Shown one piece after another: positions 43,780 through 55,716 of a DNA stretch of 64,000 bases (the first letter of the stretch is position 1; every line of letters starts with the position of its first letter). The DNA lies in the NCBI GenBank assembly GCA_033344815.1, contig JAWPMR010000001.1, forward strand, positions 2,156,136 to 2,220,135, in the 5' to 3' direction. A program made the position numbers and the translations under genes. Source of the DNA: Paracoccaceae bacterium. GTDB lineage: Bacteria; Pseudomonadota; Alphaproteobacteria; Rhodobacterales; Rhodobacteraceae. The notes beneath the pieces are model-generated. The model saw only the letters and a list, made by a program, of their open reading frames with translations. It made no database searches and was not told where the DNA came from.

Positions 43780-44969
43780 ATGTTTCTTTTATGAGGATCG
43801 CGCCGTACTGGCGACCCGAAACCTGCGGTTTGCACGTCATTGAACTGCTCGTCGAAGACCGTTCCGTGACATCGGGGATATGCGGCGATTGTAGAACTTG
43901 TTTTTTTTGCCGGCCATTCACTGCTTTCCTATCCGCCGATATAGTTTTTCCAGTAATCAACTCACCCTGAGGCCACCAATTGGTTTCGTCTGGGATTGCT
44001 CCCGTTTCGCCGTTGATAGGGCGGCGCGCAGCAACAACGTGCCTTACCGTGGAAATTTTCGTGGTGGTGTCGAGACATGTAAATGCAATTCCGTCCGTGG
44101 CTTTGGTGCCGCCGGATACACCTATCGGTCGGAATTCCGGGATTGAGTTCCCAATGTCGCAGCGCGCTTGAAACGAAGCCATCATCGGAATTTTAACCGA
44201 AGCCTGCCACGCAATGTCCCCTTGTGATGTGTCCAGTCGAGCGGGTTTTGACCAAAATCACCTCAGCTTTTTTGCGGCGCTAATGACGGGGCCACTGCTG
44301 TGCCAAAAGTCTTGCATGAACATCCCTCATCGTTCTTCAGGCATTTGCATTGATCTACCCAACAGAGCTGCATCCTTGAAGCCGTTTGGTACCCATCCCA
44401 AGGCGCATGGCTCCCTCCCCAACACTCCGAAACGACAAGATCCTGATCGGTTCACACTGCCGCCATAACTCGGTCATTGAACAGCATCGGGATCATTTGT
44501 CTGTTGCCTAGAATTAGTAGCAGGCAAAGACAACTGCAGGGACTTACTCCCTGACTTTGACGGGGGTGGCAACACGCCTGTCATCTGTCTGGGTGACAGT
44601 TTTCTGCGCTTGTACGATTGGCGCTGGGACCAACGGCGCAGCCCGAAATTCTGTTCCTGGACGGTCTAGTGCTGCATCGCATCCCCAGCTCAGGAATCGT
44701 CACACCTCATCGGCCCCTCGTGAAGTTCTCGCTGTGCAATCGATGGTGAGGCGACGAACAGGCCGTTCTTGAAACAAACAGCTTTTTTCATCCTCTTTTG
44801 TGTCAAACTTAAGGCTGCCTCACCGAAACTGCAGACACCGCCAGAAGGTCAATCCAAACACTCAGGTCAACAATGTCGCCCTGGAGCAACGCGACGGTTT
44901 TGCATCAGATCTCATGCAATACGTCTGGTTGGCCTTGCTCCGCATAGGAAATCCTCGCATACCGGGCAT
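43780..44969. other. Gene-poor region of about 1.2 kb
   Basis: No frame here looks like a real gene. The largest (minus strand 43697-44185) overlaps the start of the Ada-like gene and has no family features. The region is less GC-rich than the rest and could hold decayed sequence or small RNA genes. I see no tRNA, IS end or long repeat. Confidence 0.4.
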
Positions 44970-45614
44970 ATGGCAAAGCAGCTTGGTTATCATTCTATAC
45001 GGGAGATATTCTCCCGTTTTCAGGAGGCAGATCCCGCACCAAAGGGGGAACTGGAACATGTTAACGTCTATACGCTGGTTGTCGCCGTTGCGCTGAGCGC
45101 TCAGGCGACGGATGCGGGCGTAAACAAGGCGACGCGCAAGTTATTTGCCATTGCAGACACACCGCAAAAGATGCTCGATCTTGGCCTAGAAGGCGTAACA
45201 GAGCACATCAAGACGATTGGCCTTTTTCGCCAAAAAGCCAAAAATGTCATCAAGCTTAGTGAAATTCTGGTCCGCGAATACGATGGCGAAGTCCCCAACA
45301 GCCGTGCGGCTCTGCAAGGCTTACCGGGGGTGGGTCGCAAAACCGCTAATGTGGTTCTGAATATGTGGTGGCAGTTTCCATCCCAAGCTGTCGACACACA
45401 TATTTTTCGCCTCGGTAACCGTACAGGGATTGCCCCTGGCAAAACCGTCGAGGCGGTAGAACGTGCGATCGAAGACAATATCCCAGCTGATTTTCAGCTT
45501 CACGCCCACCACTGGATGATTTTGCATGGGCGGTATCATTGCAAGGCCCGCAAGCCTATGTGTCCAACCTGCATCATCCGCGATCTCTGTCCATTTGAGG
45601 ATAAAACAGTATGA
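44970..45614 (+). CDS. nth: Endonuclease III
   Basis: 214 residues from MAKQLGYHSIREIFSRF, the usual start; the upstream frame is not conserved-looking. Helix-hairpin-helix LPGVGRKTANVVL with catalytic Lys, catalytic Asp in VDTHIFRLGNR, and the [4Fe-4S] loop C-x6-C-x2-C-x5-C at the C-terminus. It removes oxidised pyrimidines and nicks the abasic strand in base-excision repair. It overlaps the next gene by 4 bp, forming an operon. Confidence 0.95.
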   Translation: MAKQLGYHSIREIFSRFQEADPAPKGELEHVNVYTLVVAVALSAQATDAGVNKATRKLFAIADTPQKMLDLGLEGVTEHIKTIGLFRQKAKNVIKLSEILVREYDGEVPNSRAALQGLPGVGRKTANVVLNMWWQFPSQAVDTHIFRLGNRTGIAPGKTVEAVERAIEDNIPADFQLHAHHWMILHGRYHCKARKPMCPTCIIRDLCPFEDKTV

Positions 45615-46597
45615 AAACCTACGAAGTTGTTGGCATCGGAAACGCCGTTGTCGATGTGATCACCCATGCGGATGATACGTTTCTCGATCACATGGGGATC
45701 GAAAAAGGCATCATGCAACTGGTCGATCAGGATCGATCTGAAAAGCTCTTTGGTGCGATGAATGATCGGCTTCAAACGCCGGGCGGTGCTGTGGCCAATA
45801 CTGTGGCGGGCGTTGGATCGTTAGGATTGCAAACGGCCTTCATCGGGCGCGTGCGTGATGATGCATTGGGCAGGTTTTATGCCAGCGCCATGACCGACAA
45901 TGGAATTGATTTTGTGAACCCTCCCGTTTTGGACGGTGATACCCCGACTTCCCGGTGCATGATTTTTGTAACGCCTGACGGCGAGCGTTCCCTCAACACC
46001 TATCTGGGCATTTCAACGGGGCTAACGTCGGTTGATGTGCCAATAAACGTTTCAGGGAACGCGCGGATCATGTTTTTGGAAGGCTATCTGTTTGATCACG
46101 ATGCCGGCAAAACTGCCTTTCGTGAAGCGGCACGCGCAACCAAAGCAGGCAATGGCATCGCCGGGATCGCTATTTCGGACCCGTTCTGCGTGGAGCGCCA
46201 TCGGGCGGATTTCCTTTCTCTGATCGAACATGATCTGGATTATGTCATTGGCAACGAACACGAAATCAAATCGCTGTTTGAAACTGACCTTGAGACGGCG
46301 CTTGCCAGAACCGCAGATATCTGTCCTTTGGTCGTGTGTACCAGATCAGGTGACGGCGTCACGGTCCTGTCTGAGGGGAAACGCATTGACGTGCCTGTCC
46401 AAGAGGTCATCCCCGTGGATGCCACCGGCGCGGGAGATCAATTTGCCGCCGGGTTCCTTTATGGTTTGGCGACGGGGCGAGATCTGGAGATTTGCGCCCG
46501 CATGGGCAACCTCTGCGCCGCAGAAGTCATCAGCCACGTCGGGCCACGACCTCAGATCGACATGAAGGAAGTCTTCCACAAGGAAGGTCTTGTCTGA
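45611..46597 (+). CDS. PfkB-family kinase, probable adenosine kinase
   Basis: 328 residues. Ribokinase/PfkB fold: GNAVVDVITHADD at the start, GGAVANTVAGVGSLG (first PfkB signature) and the phosphate-binding DATGAGDQFAAGFLYGL (second signature with catalytic Asp). Alphaproteobacterial proteins of this form are annotated as adenosine kinases. The lid MQLVDQ segment fits nucleoside binding, but sugar kinase cannot be excluded. Translationally coupled to nth. Confidence 0.8.
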   Translation: MKTYEVVGIGNAVVDVITHADDTFLDHMGIEKGIMQLVDQDRSEKLFGAMNDRLQTPGGAVANTVAGVGSLGLQTAFIGRVRDDALGRFYASAMTDNGIDFVNPPVLDGDTPTSRCMIFVTPDGERSLNTYLGISTGLTSVDVPINVSGNARIMFLEGYLFDHDAGKTAFREAARATKAGNGIAGIAISDPFCVERHRADFLSLIEHDLDYVIGNEHEIKSLFETDLETALARTADICPLVVCTRSGDGVTVLSEGKRIDVPVQEVIPVDATGAGDQFAAGFLYGLATGRDLEICARMGNLCAAEVISHVGPRPQIDMKEVFHKEGLV

Positions 46598-46599
46598 CA

Positions 46600-47196
46600 T
46601 TGTTGAGCGATGGCTTTCATGACGTGCCTGCCGGAAAGGTCGCGATGATCGTGACCTATCTGGAGATGACGACGCGTGTGGAAACCAAAAACATCCCCTT
46701 GCCTGAGGGCGTGACATTTCACCGTGCCACCCCCGATCTGGACTGGTACCGCGACATATTCCGACGCGTCGGTTCCCTTGATTGGCTCTGGTTCGGTCGG
46801 CTGACCTTGGATGACGCGGCTCTGCGGGAAATCATCGAAGCCCCGGATGTCGAGATCTTTACGCTCTGCCGCGATGGTCGGGACGAAGCCTTGCTGGAGC
46901 TCGACTTTCGCCAAAAAGGGGCCTGCGAGTTGGCATATTTCGGACTGACATCCGAACTCATAGGCACCGGATCGGGTAGATACCTGATGAACGAAGCGAT
47001 AGCGAAGGCCTGGCAACGACCGATCACAAAATTCCACGTGCACACTTGCACAATCGATAGCCCTCAGGCGCTTGATTTTTATCGGCGCAGTGGGTTCTTG
47101 CCAGTCCGCCAGGCCGTCGAAATTGACAACGACCCGCGTGTGAGCGGCATATTGCCAGTCACAGCGGGGCCGAATATCCCGCTGCTGCGGCCTTAG
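46600..47196 (+). CDS. GNAT family N-acetyltransferase
   Basis: 198 residues. No ATG suits: the protein of this family starts near [21 protein letters not shown], so I take TTG at 46600, 2 bp after the kinase stop with AAGGAAGG upstream (TTG at 46603 is equal in merit). Acetyl-CoA motif: [20 protein letters not shown], then [21 protein letters not shown]. Last gene of the nth operon. Substrate unknown. Its end overlaps the converging rppH stop. Confidence 0.8.
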   Translation: MLSDGFHDVPAGKVAMIVTYLEMTTRVETKNIPLPEGVTFHRATPDLDWYRDIFRRVGSLDWLWFGRLTLDDAALREIIEAPDVEIFTLCRDGRDEALLELDFRQKGACELAYFGLTSELIGTGSGRYLMNEAIAKAWQRPITKFHVHTCTIDSPQALDFYRRSGFLPVRQAVEIDNDPRVSGILPVTAGPNIPLLRP

Positions 47197-47675
47197 ATCA
47201 AATCCCCGAATTCCGCCATGACCGCAGCGTAAACATCACGTTTGAAGGGCACAATATTATCCACAAGATCATGCGCGGCCAGCCAGCGCCATTCAGAAAA
47301 CTCCGGATGTTCTGTTGCGATGTTGATATGGCTGTCTTCCCCATTGAACTGTAACAGAAACCAGCGCTGTTTTTGCCCGCGGTACCGGCCCTTCCAAAGC
47401 CTGGGCACCAGATCAAATGGCAACTCGTAGGGCAACCATTGATCGCTTTCCGCAACGATATCCACCAGATCAGACGTCACACCTGTTTCTTCCCAAAGCT
47501 CGCGCAATGCGGCGTCCCGGGCGGGCTCCCCTTTATCAATGCCACCTTGGGGCATCTGCCATGCTGCAATCTGACTGTCGCGGCGCTGACCAACAAAGAC
47601 TTCTTTTTTGGCATTGATCAACATAACGCCCACACAAGGGCGATAAGGCAGTTTTGCAATCTCTTCAGGCGTCAT
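47193..47675 (-). CDS. rppH: RNA pyrophosphohydrolase
   Basis: 160 residues with the Nudix box G-x5-E-x7-REUxEExGU read as [23 protein letters not shown], and the family start [21 protein letters not shown] then [12 protein letters not shown]. It strips pyrophosphate from 5'-triphosphate mRNA ends to start decay. It overlaps the upstream GNAT gene by 4 bp. Confidence 0.94.
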   Translation of the reverse strand: MTPEEIAKLPYRPCVGVMLINAKKEVFVGQRRDSQIAAWQMPQGGIDKGEPARDAALRELWEETGVTSDLVDIVAESDQWLPYELPFDLVPRLWKGRYRGQKQRWFLLQFNGEDSHINIATEHPEFSEWRWLAAHDLVDNIVPFKRDVYAAVMAEFGDLI

Positions 47676-48133
47676 GTGAGCGGTTTCTCCATTTTGGCGC
47701 GCCTCAGATTTTGCCCGTGGCGCGCAACCGTTTCATGATGGATAACGACAAAACCCATCGCCTTAAAGGCTGGTTGCGCCATGAGGCTTGCGTGGGTCCA
47801 CAATCGCGGCTCACCCCCCTTGCGTGCTTTTAATTCGATATCGGCATAAAGTCGGCGGAACAAACCAGACCCCTGATGCTCTGGCCGGATGAATGCAAGG
47901 TCAATGTGGCCCCCCGCCTCAATACTCATAAAACCCATGATCTGGCGATCGTTCTCCGCAATTAAGACATCCATTCTGGCGAGCCGGTCGGTCCAGGGCT
48001 TCCCTGAGGGCGGGGTGGATAACCACGCAATACGCTGCTCTTGCGAATAAGGGCTCGCCCCCTTGCGCACCGCTGCATAGAACACCTGCGCCAGTTCCGG
48101 CGAATCTTGCGGTTTCGCCCATCGCAGCAGCAT
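47672..48133 (-). CDS. GNAT family N-acetyltransferase
   Basis: 153 residues. GNAT motifs: [21 protein letters not shown] at the start, [24 protein letters not shown] (acetyl-CoA loop Q-G-S-G-L-F) and the C-terminal [20 protein letters not shown]. The form is that of small acetyltransferases next to Nudix genes, and the 4-bp overlap suggests co-translation with rppH. Substrate unknown. Confidence 0.82.
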   Translation of the reverse strand: MLLRWAKPQDSPELAQVFYAAVRKGASPYSQEQRIAWLSTPPSGKPWTDRLARMDVLIAENDRQIMGFMSIEAGGHIDLAFIRPEHQGSGLFRRLYADIELKARKGGEPRLWTHASLMAQPAFKAMGFVVIHHETVARHGQNLRRAKMEKPLT

Positions 48134-48205
48134 CCTATAGCCTCTCGGTTGTTATTGCCAAAGTGACGCCGCGTTCGACGTGACAGCAGATATGTGAAAA
48201 TGTGA

Positions 48206-50266
<2,061 letters not shown>

Positions 50267-50422
50267 TGAAAAGGCATACCAGCGACGGGCCTTGGACGGA
50301 ATGTGACCACAGACGCGCCTGATCCGCGGTGTTGATACATCAGAATTGGCATGGTTTGGCTCAACGCCGGGTGTGGGATGAGCGAAATCAACTTCTGAAG
50401 AAGAAAGGCGTGCAACAAAGCG

Positions 50423-50910
50423 GTAAGCGATGATCTGCCAGAGGTCTACCCTGTGCTTTGGAGATTTTGCATTTCCTTGAACGGCCGCAAGGATTGGGAT
50501 GAATTGGTTGCACGGTAACCTGCTTCAGAGCCATCGAGAAATCAGATTGGGTTAAGCCGGGAACACACCTTGACCGCTAGATGATGCGTATGGCGCATCG
50601 CCTCTGACTGTATGACCTGCGAACCCGCAAGATACGCACTGCTGGCAGGCTTGTTCCCATAGAACAACAGGATTTTGAAGATCAGGAAAATGCCAGTACC
50701 GAGGCGAATACCTTCGTTTCTAAAGTGTTTAAGGTCAAAAACGACTTTCCAGAGGCACAGGGCTATGTAGTGTTTTAGGTCGAGGGAATGAGTTACCGCG
50801 AGGCCGTCGAAATCATGAAAATGCCTATTGGCACCGTAGTGAACCGTTTGTCCGCCGCACGAAAAACACTGAACCTCAAGATGCCGGATGAACAAAGGTC
50901 CGCCCAATGA
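50423..50910 (+). pseudogene. Decayed ECF sigma factor
   Basis: When one frameshift (near 50503) and three in-frame stops are bridged, a complete ECF sigma factor can be read: SDDLPEVYPVLWRFCISLNG (region 2.1), WDELVAR-shift-TCFRAIEKSDWVKPGTHLDR (2.2-2.3), stop, MMRMAHRL, stop, LYDLRTRKI, then FPEAQGYVVF, stop, VEGMSYREAVEIMKMPIGTVVNRLSAARKTL (region 4). The first two stops stand where the family has Trp, so TGG has become TAG or TGA. The start codon now reads GTA. Its last bases overlap an anti-sigma-like remnant by ATGA, the usual operon overlap. Confidence 0.75.
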
Positions 50911-51564
50911 GCGAAGCCTACTCATATCACAGATGAAGGCCTGAAGGCCTACCTCGCCGGTGAGTCGAGCATCGACCCGAGCCGTCGTATGGAAACGGCA
51001 TTGGGTCATGACCTTTCGCTTAGCGCGCGTCTGACAGCCATCATTCTTGACGTCAAATCGTTGCGACGAGAAGTCCTTGCCAGCGAACCTGCGACGCCGC
51101 AATTGCCTGAATGGCCCGAAGTGCAGAGGGGCCATGGCAGGTCCGGCGTGTTTGTGGCGGGGTCGGCCGCAAGATCGAGCATAAGCGCGCTCCTGATCTC
51201 AGTAGATTTGATGCGGCCTCACACCGCCGAAGGCTGGGAAAATTTCGTAACCAGCTATCAGGTGCTTTGCAAACCAGACACGTTGCGTACCGCCGATCCA
51301 AGCAGGGCCGACAGGATCAATCAATTGCAACCGGTATCCAGTGCCGTGGGGCTTGACCTGAATGATCTGCGGCAGGCGCCCGGGCTGACGCTCAAGCGTG
51401 CGCGAGTGCCGGGCTTTGGCGAGAGCCACTGGTTTAGATTGCGTATAGACGTCCCGGCGGGACACCGGTTGCCCAGTGCATCATACTGTCTGATCCGCCG
51501 ACGGTTATGTCCGAAAGACCGCGGACACTGCACCGAAGTCGCCCGCGCCATCCGTTCCTTGTGA
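50907..51564 (+). pseudogene. Decayed anti-sigma factor
   Basis: It starts ATGAGCGAAGCC, then needs a one-base shift to continue as ITDEGLKAYLAGE, the common opening of alphaproteobacterial anti-sigma proteins. The frame then runs to 51564 with SYQVLCKPDTL and VSSAVGLDLNDLRQAPGLTLKRAR, which match the C-terminal part of these anti-sigma factors, but the membrane helix expected near residue 80 is scrambled. It is the partner of the dead ECF gene, so the whole regulatory unit has been lost. Confidence 0.6.
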
Positions 51565-51771
51565 TATGTGATGTAGACGCGGCACCCTTGCCGTAAGCCG
51601 CAGAGGTTTTCGCGAGATCTCCGTGACTTTCAAAGCCCATTGGAAGGGTACTATCTTGTTTCCATGATCGGAACGATCCGCACGGAAACCTCTGTATTGT
51701 CTCACCTCTGCCGCATTTACGCCTGAATTGGCGAGCACATTGAAGCTAGGAAAGTGGTTTGGGAGATGGCA

Positions 51772-52677
51772 ATGGATCGCCTAGCAGAAATGGAAGCCTT
51801 TGCCACAGTAGTGGACCAAGGCGGTTTCACAGACGCAGCCCGCAAAATGGGGATTTCAAAATCCGCCGTCTCGAAACATGTCTCCTCCCTCGAAGCGCGG
51901 CTTGGTGCACGCCTGCTAAATCGGACCACGCGCCGCGTCAGTCCAACCGAAATCGGATTGGCTTATTACGACCGGGCGCGCCGGGTTTTGAATGATGCAG
52001 GTGAAGCAGATGCTCTGGTGACCTCTATGCAAAGCGCGCCTTCCGGCCTTTTGCGCATTTCGGTGGCGACAGATTTTGGCGTAAACCATTTGTCCCCGGT
52101 CCTCAGCGAATTTCTGTCGGATTTTCCGGACATCACAGTCAACATGGTTTTGAACAACCGCTATGTCGAGCTGATTTCAGAAGGTTTTGACATGGCCGTA
52201 CGCATCGGGGAACTCGAAGACAGCAGTCTCAGGGCGCGCAAACTGACTGAAACCACCAAACGCATGATTGCCAGCCCGTGCTATTTCAAAAAACACGGGC
52301 GCCCGGAAAAAATTGACGATTTGAATAATCATAAACTGCTGCACTATTCAGCCCAATCCTCTGGCAATGTCTGGAAGCTCACGGCACCATCTGGTGAAAA
52401 ACGTCAGGTTCGTACCGCCGGTTGGTTGAGCGTCAATGACGGACAATCCCTGTTGAATGCCGCAATTTCGGGCCTTGGCATCGCCTATTTGCCCAGTTTT
52501 CTATACGCGGATGCACTGGACAAAGGCCTCGTGGAAGACGCAATCCCGCAATTACCCATAGAGAGCCAGGGCATCTATGCAGTTTATCCGCCCGGGCGCT
52601 TCACACAGCCCAAAGTTCGCGCATTTATCGATTTTCTCGTACATGCCTTTGCGGAAAAAGGCCCTGCTGACTGGTAA
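51772..52677 (+). CDS. LysR family transcriptional regulator
   Basis: 301 residues from ATG at 51772 (GGGAG spaced 6 bp; an ATG two codons earlier is too close). N-terminal HTH: MEAFATVVDQGGFTDAARKMGISKSAVSKHVSSLEARLG. The C-terminal effector domain begins at LRISVATDFGVNHLSPVL. The form is that of the CrgA/DhlR-like branch, common next to oxidoreductases. The target is not clear; no divergent gene is present, as the upstream 200 bp is followed by the decayed sigma locus. Confidence 0.9.
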   Translation: MDRLAEMEAFATVVDQGGFTDAARKMGISKSAVSKHVSSLEARLGARLLNRTTRRVSPTEIGLAYYDRARRVLNDAGEADALVTSMQSAPSGLLRISVATDFGVNHLSPVLSEFLSDFPDITVNMVLNNRYVELISEGFDMAVRIGELEDSSLRARKLTETTKRMIASPCYFKKHGRPEKIDDLNNHKLLHYSAQSSGNVWKLTAPSGEKRQVRTAGWLSVNDGQSLLNAAISGLGIAYLPSFLYADALDKGLVEDAIPQLPIESQGIYAVYPPGRFTQPKVRAFIDFLVHAFAEKGPADW

Positions 52678-52689
52678 GCCTTTCCCGGG

Positions 52690-53649
52690 TCATTCAACGT
52701 TCAAAATAACGGCTTCGACGCGGCGGTTTTGACGGCGTCCCGCCGCAGTCAGGTTTGTTGCCACAGGCGCCAGATAACCCATGCCTTCGGCGTCCAACCT
52801 GCCTGCGTCAATACCATATTCCTCAATAAGCCGGGTTCGAACTGAACGTGCGCGTGCGCGGGACAAAGAGATATTCACATCCAAGGCACCCACAGTGTCC
52901 GTGTGTCCCACAAGCGCCACGCGCAGATCACGACGTTCTGTCAAGGTAGCGGCAAGTCGCTCCAGCGATGCAAACGGACCCGCGCCCAAGTCTGTTGTCC
53001 CTGGTGCAAAATCAAGATCCTCCAGGATCGCAAACCCCTGATCCACGAACTCGTCTGATTGCGGTTGAGAACTTCTGTCGCTATCGGGCAGGAGAGGATC
53101 TGTTGGAGGGCTTGCTGAGGATGAGATCGGATTTGGATTGATTTGTGATCCCGCAACCGCCTCGATGATTTGAACATAGGCAGACGCGCTGGTCACAGAT
53201 ACAAGTACGCTGATGGCTTCGACCGGTGCATCGCGTGGACCTTTGAACGCCGTCAGATAGCGGTAAGCGGCAATGTTCACGTACATATTCGGACCCGGAA
53301 GGACTTCGACTGCGAAACGGAAGTCAAATCCACCGCAAGACGTGTTCTCACATTCAAATGCCAAGACATACCCCAGGCTCTCGATCTGAGCCCTCAGCGG
53401 AGCGATAACCTGCAAGGTCGTCAATCCGCTTGAATCTATGCGCCATGCTCTTCGCGTTATGGATCCTTCCACCGTTTGGAACGGCACAACACCATCGGAA
53501 AATACGCCAATGGGTGCCGCAAAACTATCCGGTTGCGTGGCCCGTTCGACGGTCAGGCGTGCCGCATCAGGCAAGGCAAGCTGCGCCGACGACGCTCCAG
53601 CGATAAGGCAGAGGGCAAACCCGGTCAGGAAAGCATGCTTCAGGCTCAT
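52690..53649 (-). CDS. OmpA-family envelope protein
   Basis: 319 residues with a signal peptide (MSLKHAFLTGFALCLIAGASSAQ). Residues 30-170 form an unknown beta-rich domain (GYVLAFECENTSCGGFDFRFAVEVLPGPNMYVN split in two strands, with a likely Cys pair), then a Ser/Pro linker and a C-terminal OmpA domain (RRDLRVALVGHTDTVGALDVNISLSRARA, NRRVEAVIL). It probably anchors to peptidoglycan. It overlaps the upstream AhpD-like gene by 4 bp. Confidence 0.88.
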   Translation of the reverse strand: MSLKHAFLTGFALCLIAGASSAQLALPDAARLTVERATQPDSFAAPIGVFSDGVVPFQTVEGSITRRAWRIDSSGLTTLQVIAPLRAQIESLGYVLAFECENTSCGGFDFRFAVEVLPGPNMYVNIAAYRYLTAFKGPRDAPVEAISVLVSVTSASAYVQIIEAVAGSQINPNPISSSASPPTDPLLPDSDRSSQPQSDEFVDQGFAILEDLDFAPGTTDLGAGPFASLERLAATLTERRDLRVALVGHTDTVGALDVNISLSRARARSVRTRLIEEYGIDAGRLDAEGMGYLAPVATNLTAAGRRQNRRVEAVILNVE

Positions 53650-54218
53650 CTCGCCTGCGCGTGATAGTCATCATTCGGTCGCATTGCCGTCGCGCTCGCC
53701 ACCCGGTTAGTCATGTTGAAAAAGCCCGCGACATTGGCAATGTCCCAGATATCGCGATCCGTGAAGCCAACTTGTCGCAAAGCGTCACGGTCGCTTTCCT
53801 CTATGGTGGCGCTGGATGATGTCATCAGAGCTGCGAAATCAAGCATGGCGCGTTGGCGGGCGTCCAGTTTGGCCACGCGATAATTCATCACCAGCGCTTC
53901 GCCGAGCATGGCATCACCGGACATTGCCCGAACGGCGGCGCCATGCGCGACAAGACAGTAAAAGCACTTGTTCACCGAGGAAACGACGACCGCGATCATT
54001 TCACGCTCCAGCTTGCTCAGGCCAGATGGCGCCAGCATCAGATCGTTGTACATGCCTGTAAACGCATCCAGTTTGTCAATGTCGAAGGCATAGGCACGCA
54101 AGACATTCGGGATCATACCCAGTTTGTCCTGACACACATCAAAATATTTTTGCGTCGGAGCCGGGAGTGGATCCACCATAGGCAGATTCAGGGCCGTTGG
54201 GGGTGCAGTGTCAGCCAT
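53646..54218 (-). CDS. Peroxidase-related (AhpD/CMD-fold) protein
   Basis: 190 residues of the carboxymuconolactone decarboxylase fold. Redox pair CFYC with the following His (NKCFYCLVAHGAAV) in the AhpD motif, and the family tail DIANVAGFFNMTNRVA. Such proteins are annotated as peroxidase-related enzymes and may reduce peroxides or repair disulfides. It overlaps the next gene by 4 bp. Confidence 0.88.
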   Translation of the reverse strand: MADTAPPTALNLPMVDPLPAPTQKYFDVCQDKLGMIPNVLRAYAFDIDKLDAFTGMYNDLMLAPSGLSKLEREMIAVVVSSVNKCFYCLVAHGAAVRAMSGDAMLGEALVMNYRVAKLDARQRAMLDFAALMTSSSATIEESDRDALRQVGFTDRDIWDIANVAGFFNMTNRVASATAMRPNDDYHAQAR

Positions 54219-54230
54219 GTCTCATTATCC

Positions 54231-54944
54231 TTAAGCAGCTTTGTGACGGTAATGGTAATGCCCCACCCGTTCAAAGCCCAGAGAGGAATAGAGTTTGTTC
54301 GCGGGGCGGTTTGCCGCGGTGCACAAGACCGACATATGGGAGGCACCATGTTTTTGTCCCCAAAAAGCCGCAGCACGCATAATCCATTGCGCAACGCCCT
54401 GACGGCGCTGTCCGGGCAGGACCTCAACAGCGTGCACCATGCATATGTCACCGTCCACCGCTGCAAAAGCGGCACCGGCGGGCTTTTCATTCCAGCGAGC
54501 CAGAATACCGGTCTTCACATGCGCACGCTCCATGACATCAATGCGTTCAGGTCCGATCCCGCCTTTCGCCCAAATTTCGCACATGATGGCCAAAGGCTCC
54601 CAAATGCAAAAGGCCGTAACACGCGGCAGCGGAACTTCCGTAAGGCGCTCGATGGCAACGCTATAAACATTGGTCGGATCAATAATGCCGTACCCTTGTG
54701 CCGCCAGCAGCGCGTCCAGCTCCTGATCATGAGGGCGGATCATAAAGAGCGGGTCCTGACCCCAATTGTCCATGGCGACCACGGCCTGTTCCACGTCTGG
54801 CTGTTGCACAGATCCATGAGCGGTCGCGGATGACACTCGTTTGCCACCCCCCGCACCGCGTCGCAATAGCCACGGGTCCACCATCGCTGTTTCAGCCGCA
54901 GGCCAGGTCGCATCGATAGCCGAATAAAACCGATCCGGGTTCAT
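54231..54944 (-). CDS. GNAT family N-acetyltransferase
   Basis: 237 residues. The GNAT core is in the C-terminal half: MVHAVEVLPGQRRQGVAQWIMRAAAFWG (acetyl-CoA loop R-R-Q-G-V-A) and LCTAANRPANKLYSSLGFERVGHYHYR, while the N-terminal half is another degenerate GNAT-like repeat. The substrate is unknown. It overlaps the upstream CinA-like gene by 4 bp (ATGA). Confidence 0.82.
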   Translation of the reverse strand: MNPDRFYSAIDATWPAAETAMVDPWLLRRGAGGGKRVSSATAHGSVQQPDVEQAVVAMDNWGQDPLFMIRPHDQELDALLAAQGYGIIDPTNVYSVAIERLTEVPLPRVTAFCIWEPLAIMCEIWAKGGIGPERIDVMERAHVKTGILARWNEKPAGAAFAAVDGDICMVHAVEVLPGQRRQGVAQWIMRAAAFWGQKHGASHMSVLCTAANRPANKLYSSLGFERVGHYHYRHKAA

Positions 54945-55666
54945 TCCAGAAACAACGCGGACAGACGTTCAAGAGCGACATGCACCAAAGTCGCATCTGA
55001 TCCACGGATCACCACGTTAGACCCATATTGTCCGCTTTTGAGTTGAAACGGATAAGACCCCATGCTGAGTGTTGGATACTCTGCGGCAAGCACGCCGAGA
55101 GGCCCTGCAATATCACCCTCCCCACGTTCAATTCGCAGGGTTTCTGATACCAATGGCGCCCCACCGGTCAGCGTAGGCAACAAACTTTCAACCATCGCCT
55201 GAAACACCGACGGAACCCCCGCCATTACATGCACATTCCCGAGCGTGAAACCCGGTGCCCGTGAAACCGGGTTTTCGATCAATTGCGCGTCGTCGGGTAT
55301 TCGTGCCATTCGCAAACGCGCTTGGTTCAGCTCCATACCCGTTTGAGCATAGTGTGCTTGCAAAATACGGCGCGCATCTTCGCGCACATCAATATGTTTA
55401 TCAAATGCCTCCGCGATACAATCGGCTGTGATGTCATCATGCGTTGGCCCAATCCCGCCACTGGTGAAAACGTGGTCATTGTCGGAGGAAAGCGCCTTAA
55501 CCGCTTGTATGATGGCAAACCGGTCATCGCTCACGACCCGCACTTCACGCAGATCAATCCCTGCCTCGGTGAGCTTGCCTGCGAGATGGTACATATTGGC
55601 GTCACGTGTCCGACCGGACAGAATTTCGTCGCCGATCACCAGCATGGCTGCCGTTGGGTTGGGCAT
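54941..55666 (-). CDS. CinA-type molybdopterin-binding-fold protein
   Basis: 241 residues from MPNPTAAMLVIGDEILSG, with AAGGAG upstream. The MoaB/Mog fold is shown by LVIGDEILSGRTRDANMYHL, VFTSGGIGPTHDDITADCIAEAF and NVHMAGVPSVFQAM, as in the N-terminal half of CinA; the C-terminal PncC (NMN deamidase) domain is absent. The role of the free form is uncertain (possibly ADP-ribose or nucleotide processing). First gene of a leftward operon with GNAT and the AhpD-like gene, divergent from sfsA by 50 bp. Confidence 0.87.
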   Translation of the reverse strand: MPNPTAAMLVIGDEILSGRTRDANMYHLAGKLTEAGIDLREVRVVSDDRFAIIQAVKALSSDNDHVFTSGGIGPTHDDITADCIAEAFDKHIDVREDARRILQAHYAQTGMELNQARLRMARIPDDAQLIENPVSRAPGFTLGNVHVMAGVPSVFQAMVESLLPTLTGGAPLVSETLRIERGEGDIAGPLGVLAAEYPTLSMGSYPFQLKSGQYGSNVVIRGSDATLVHVALERLSALFLE

Positions 55667-55716
55667 CGCTTCGCACTCCTTGCGTCTTACCTGTTGCGAG
55701 GTATAAACCTGCACTC

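Noticed and set aside
43697-44185. 162-residue minus-strand frame in the gene-poor region
   Set aside because: It overlaps the start of the Ada-like gene, lacks a ribosome site and shows no family features.
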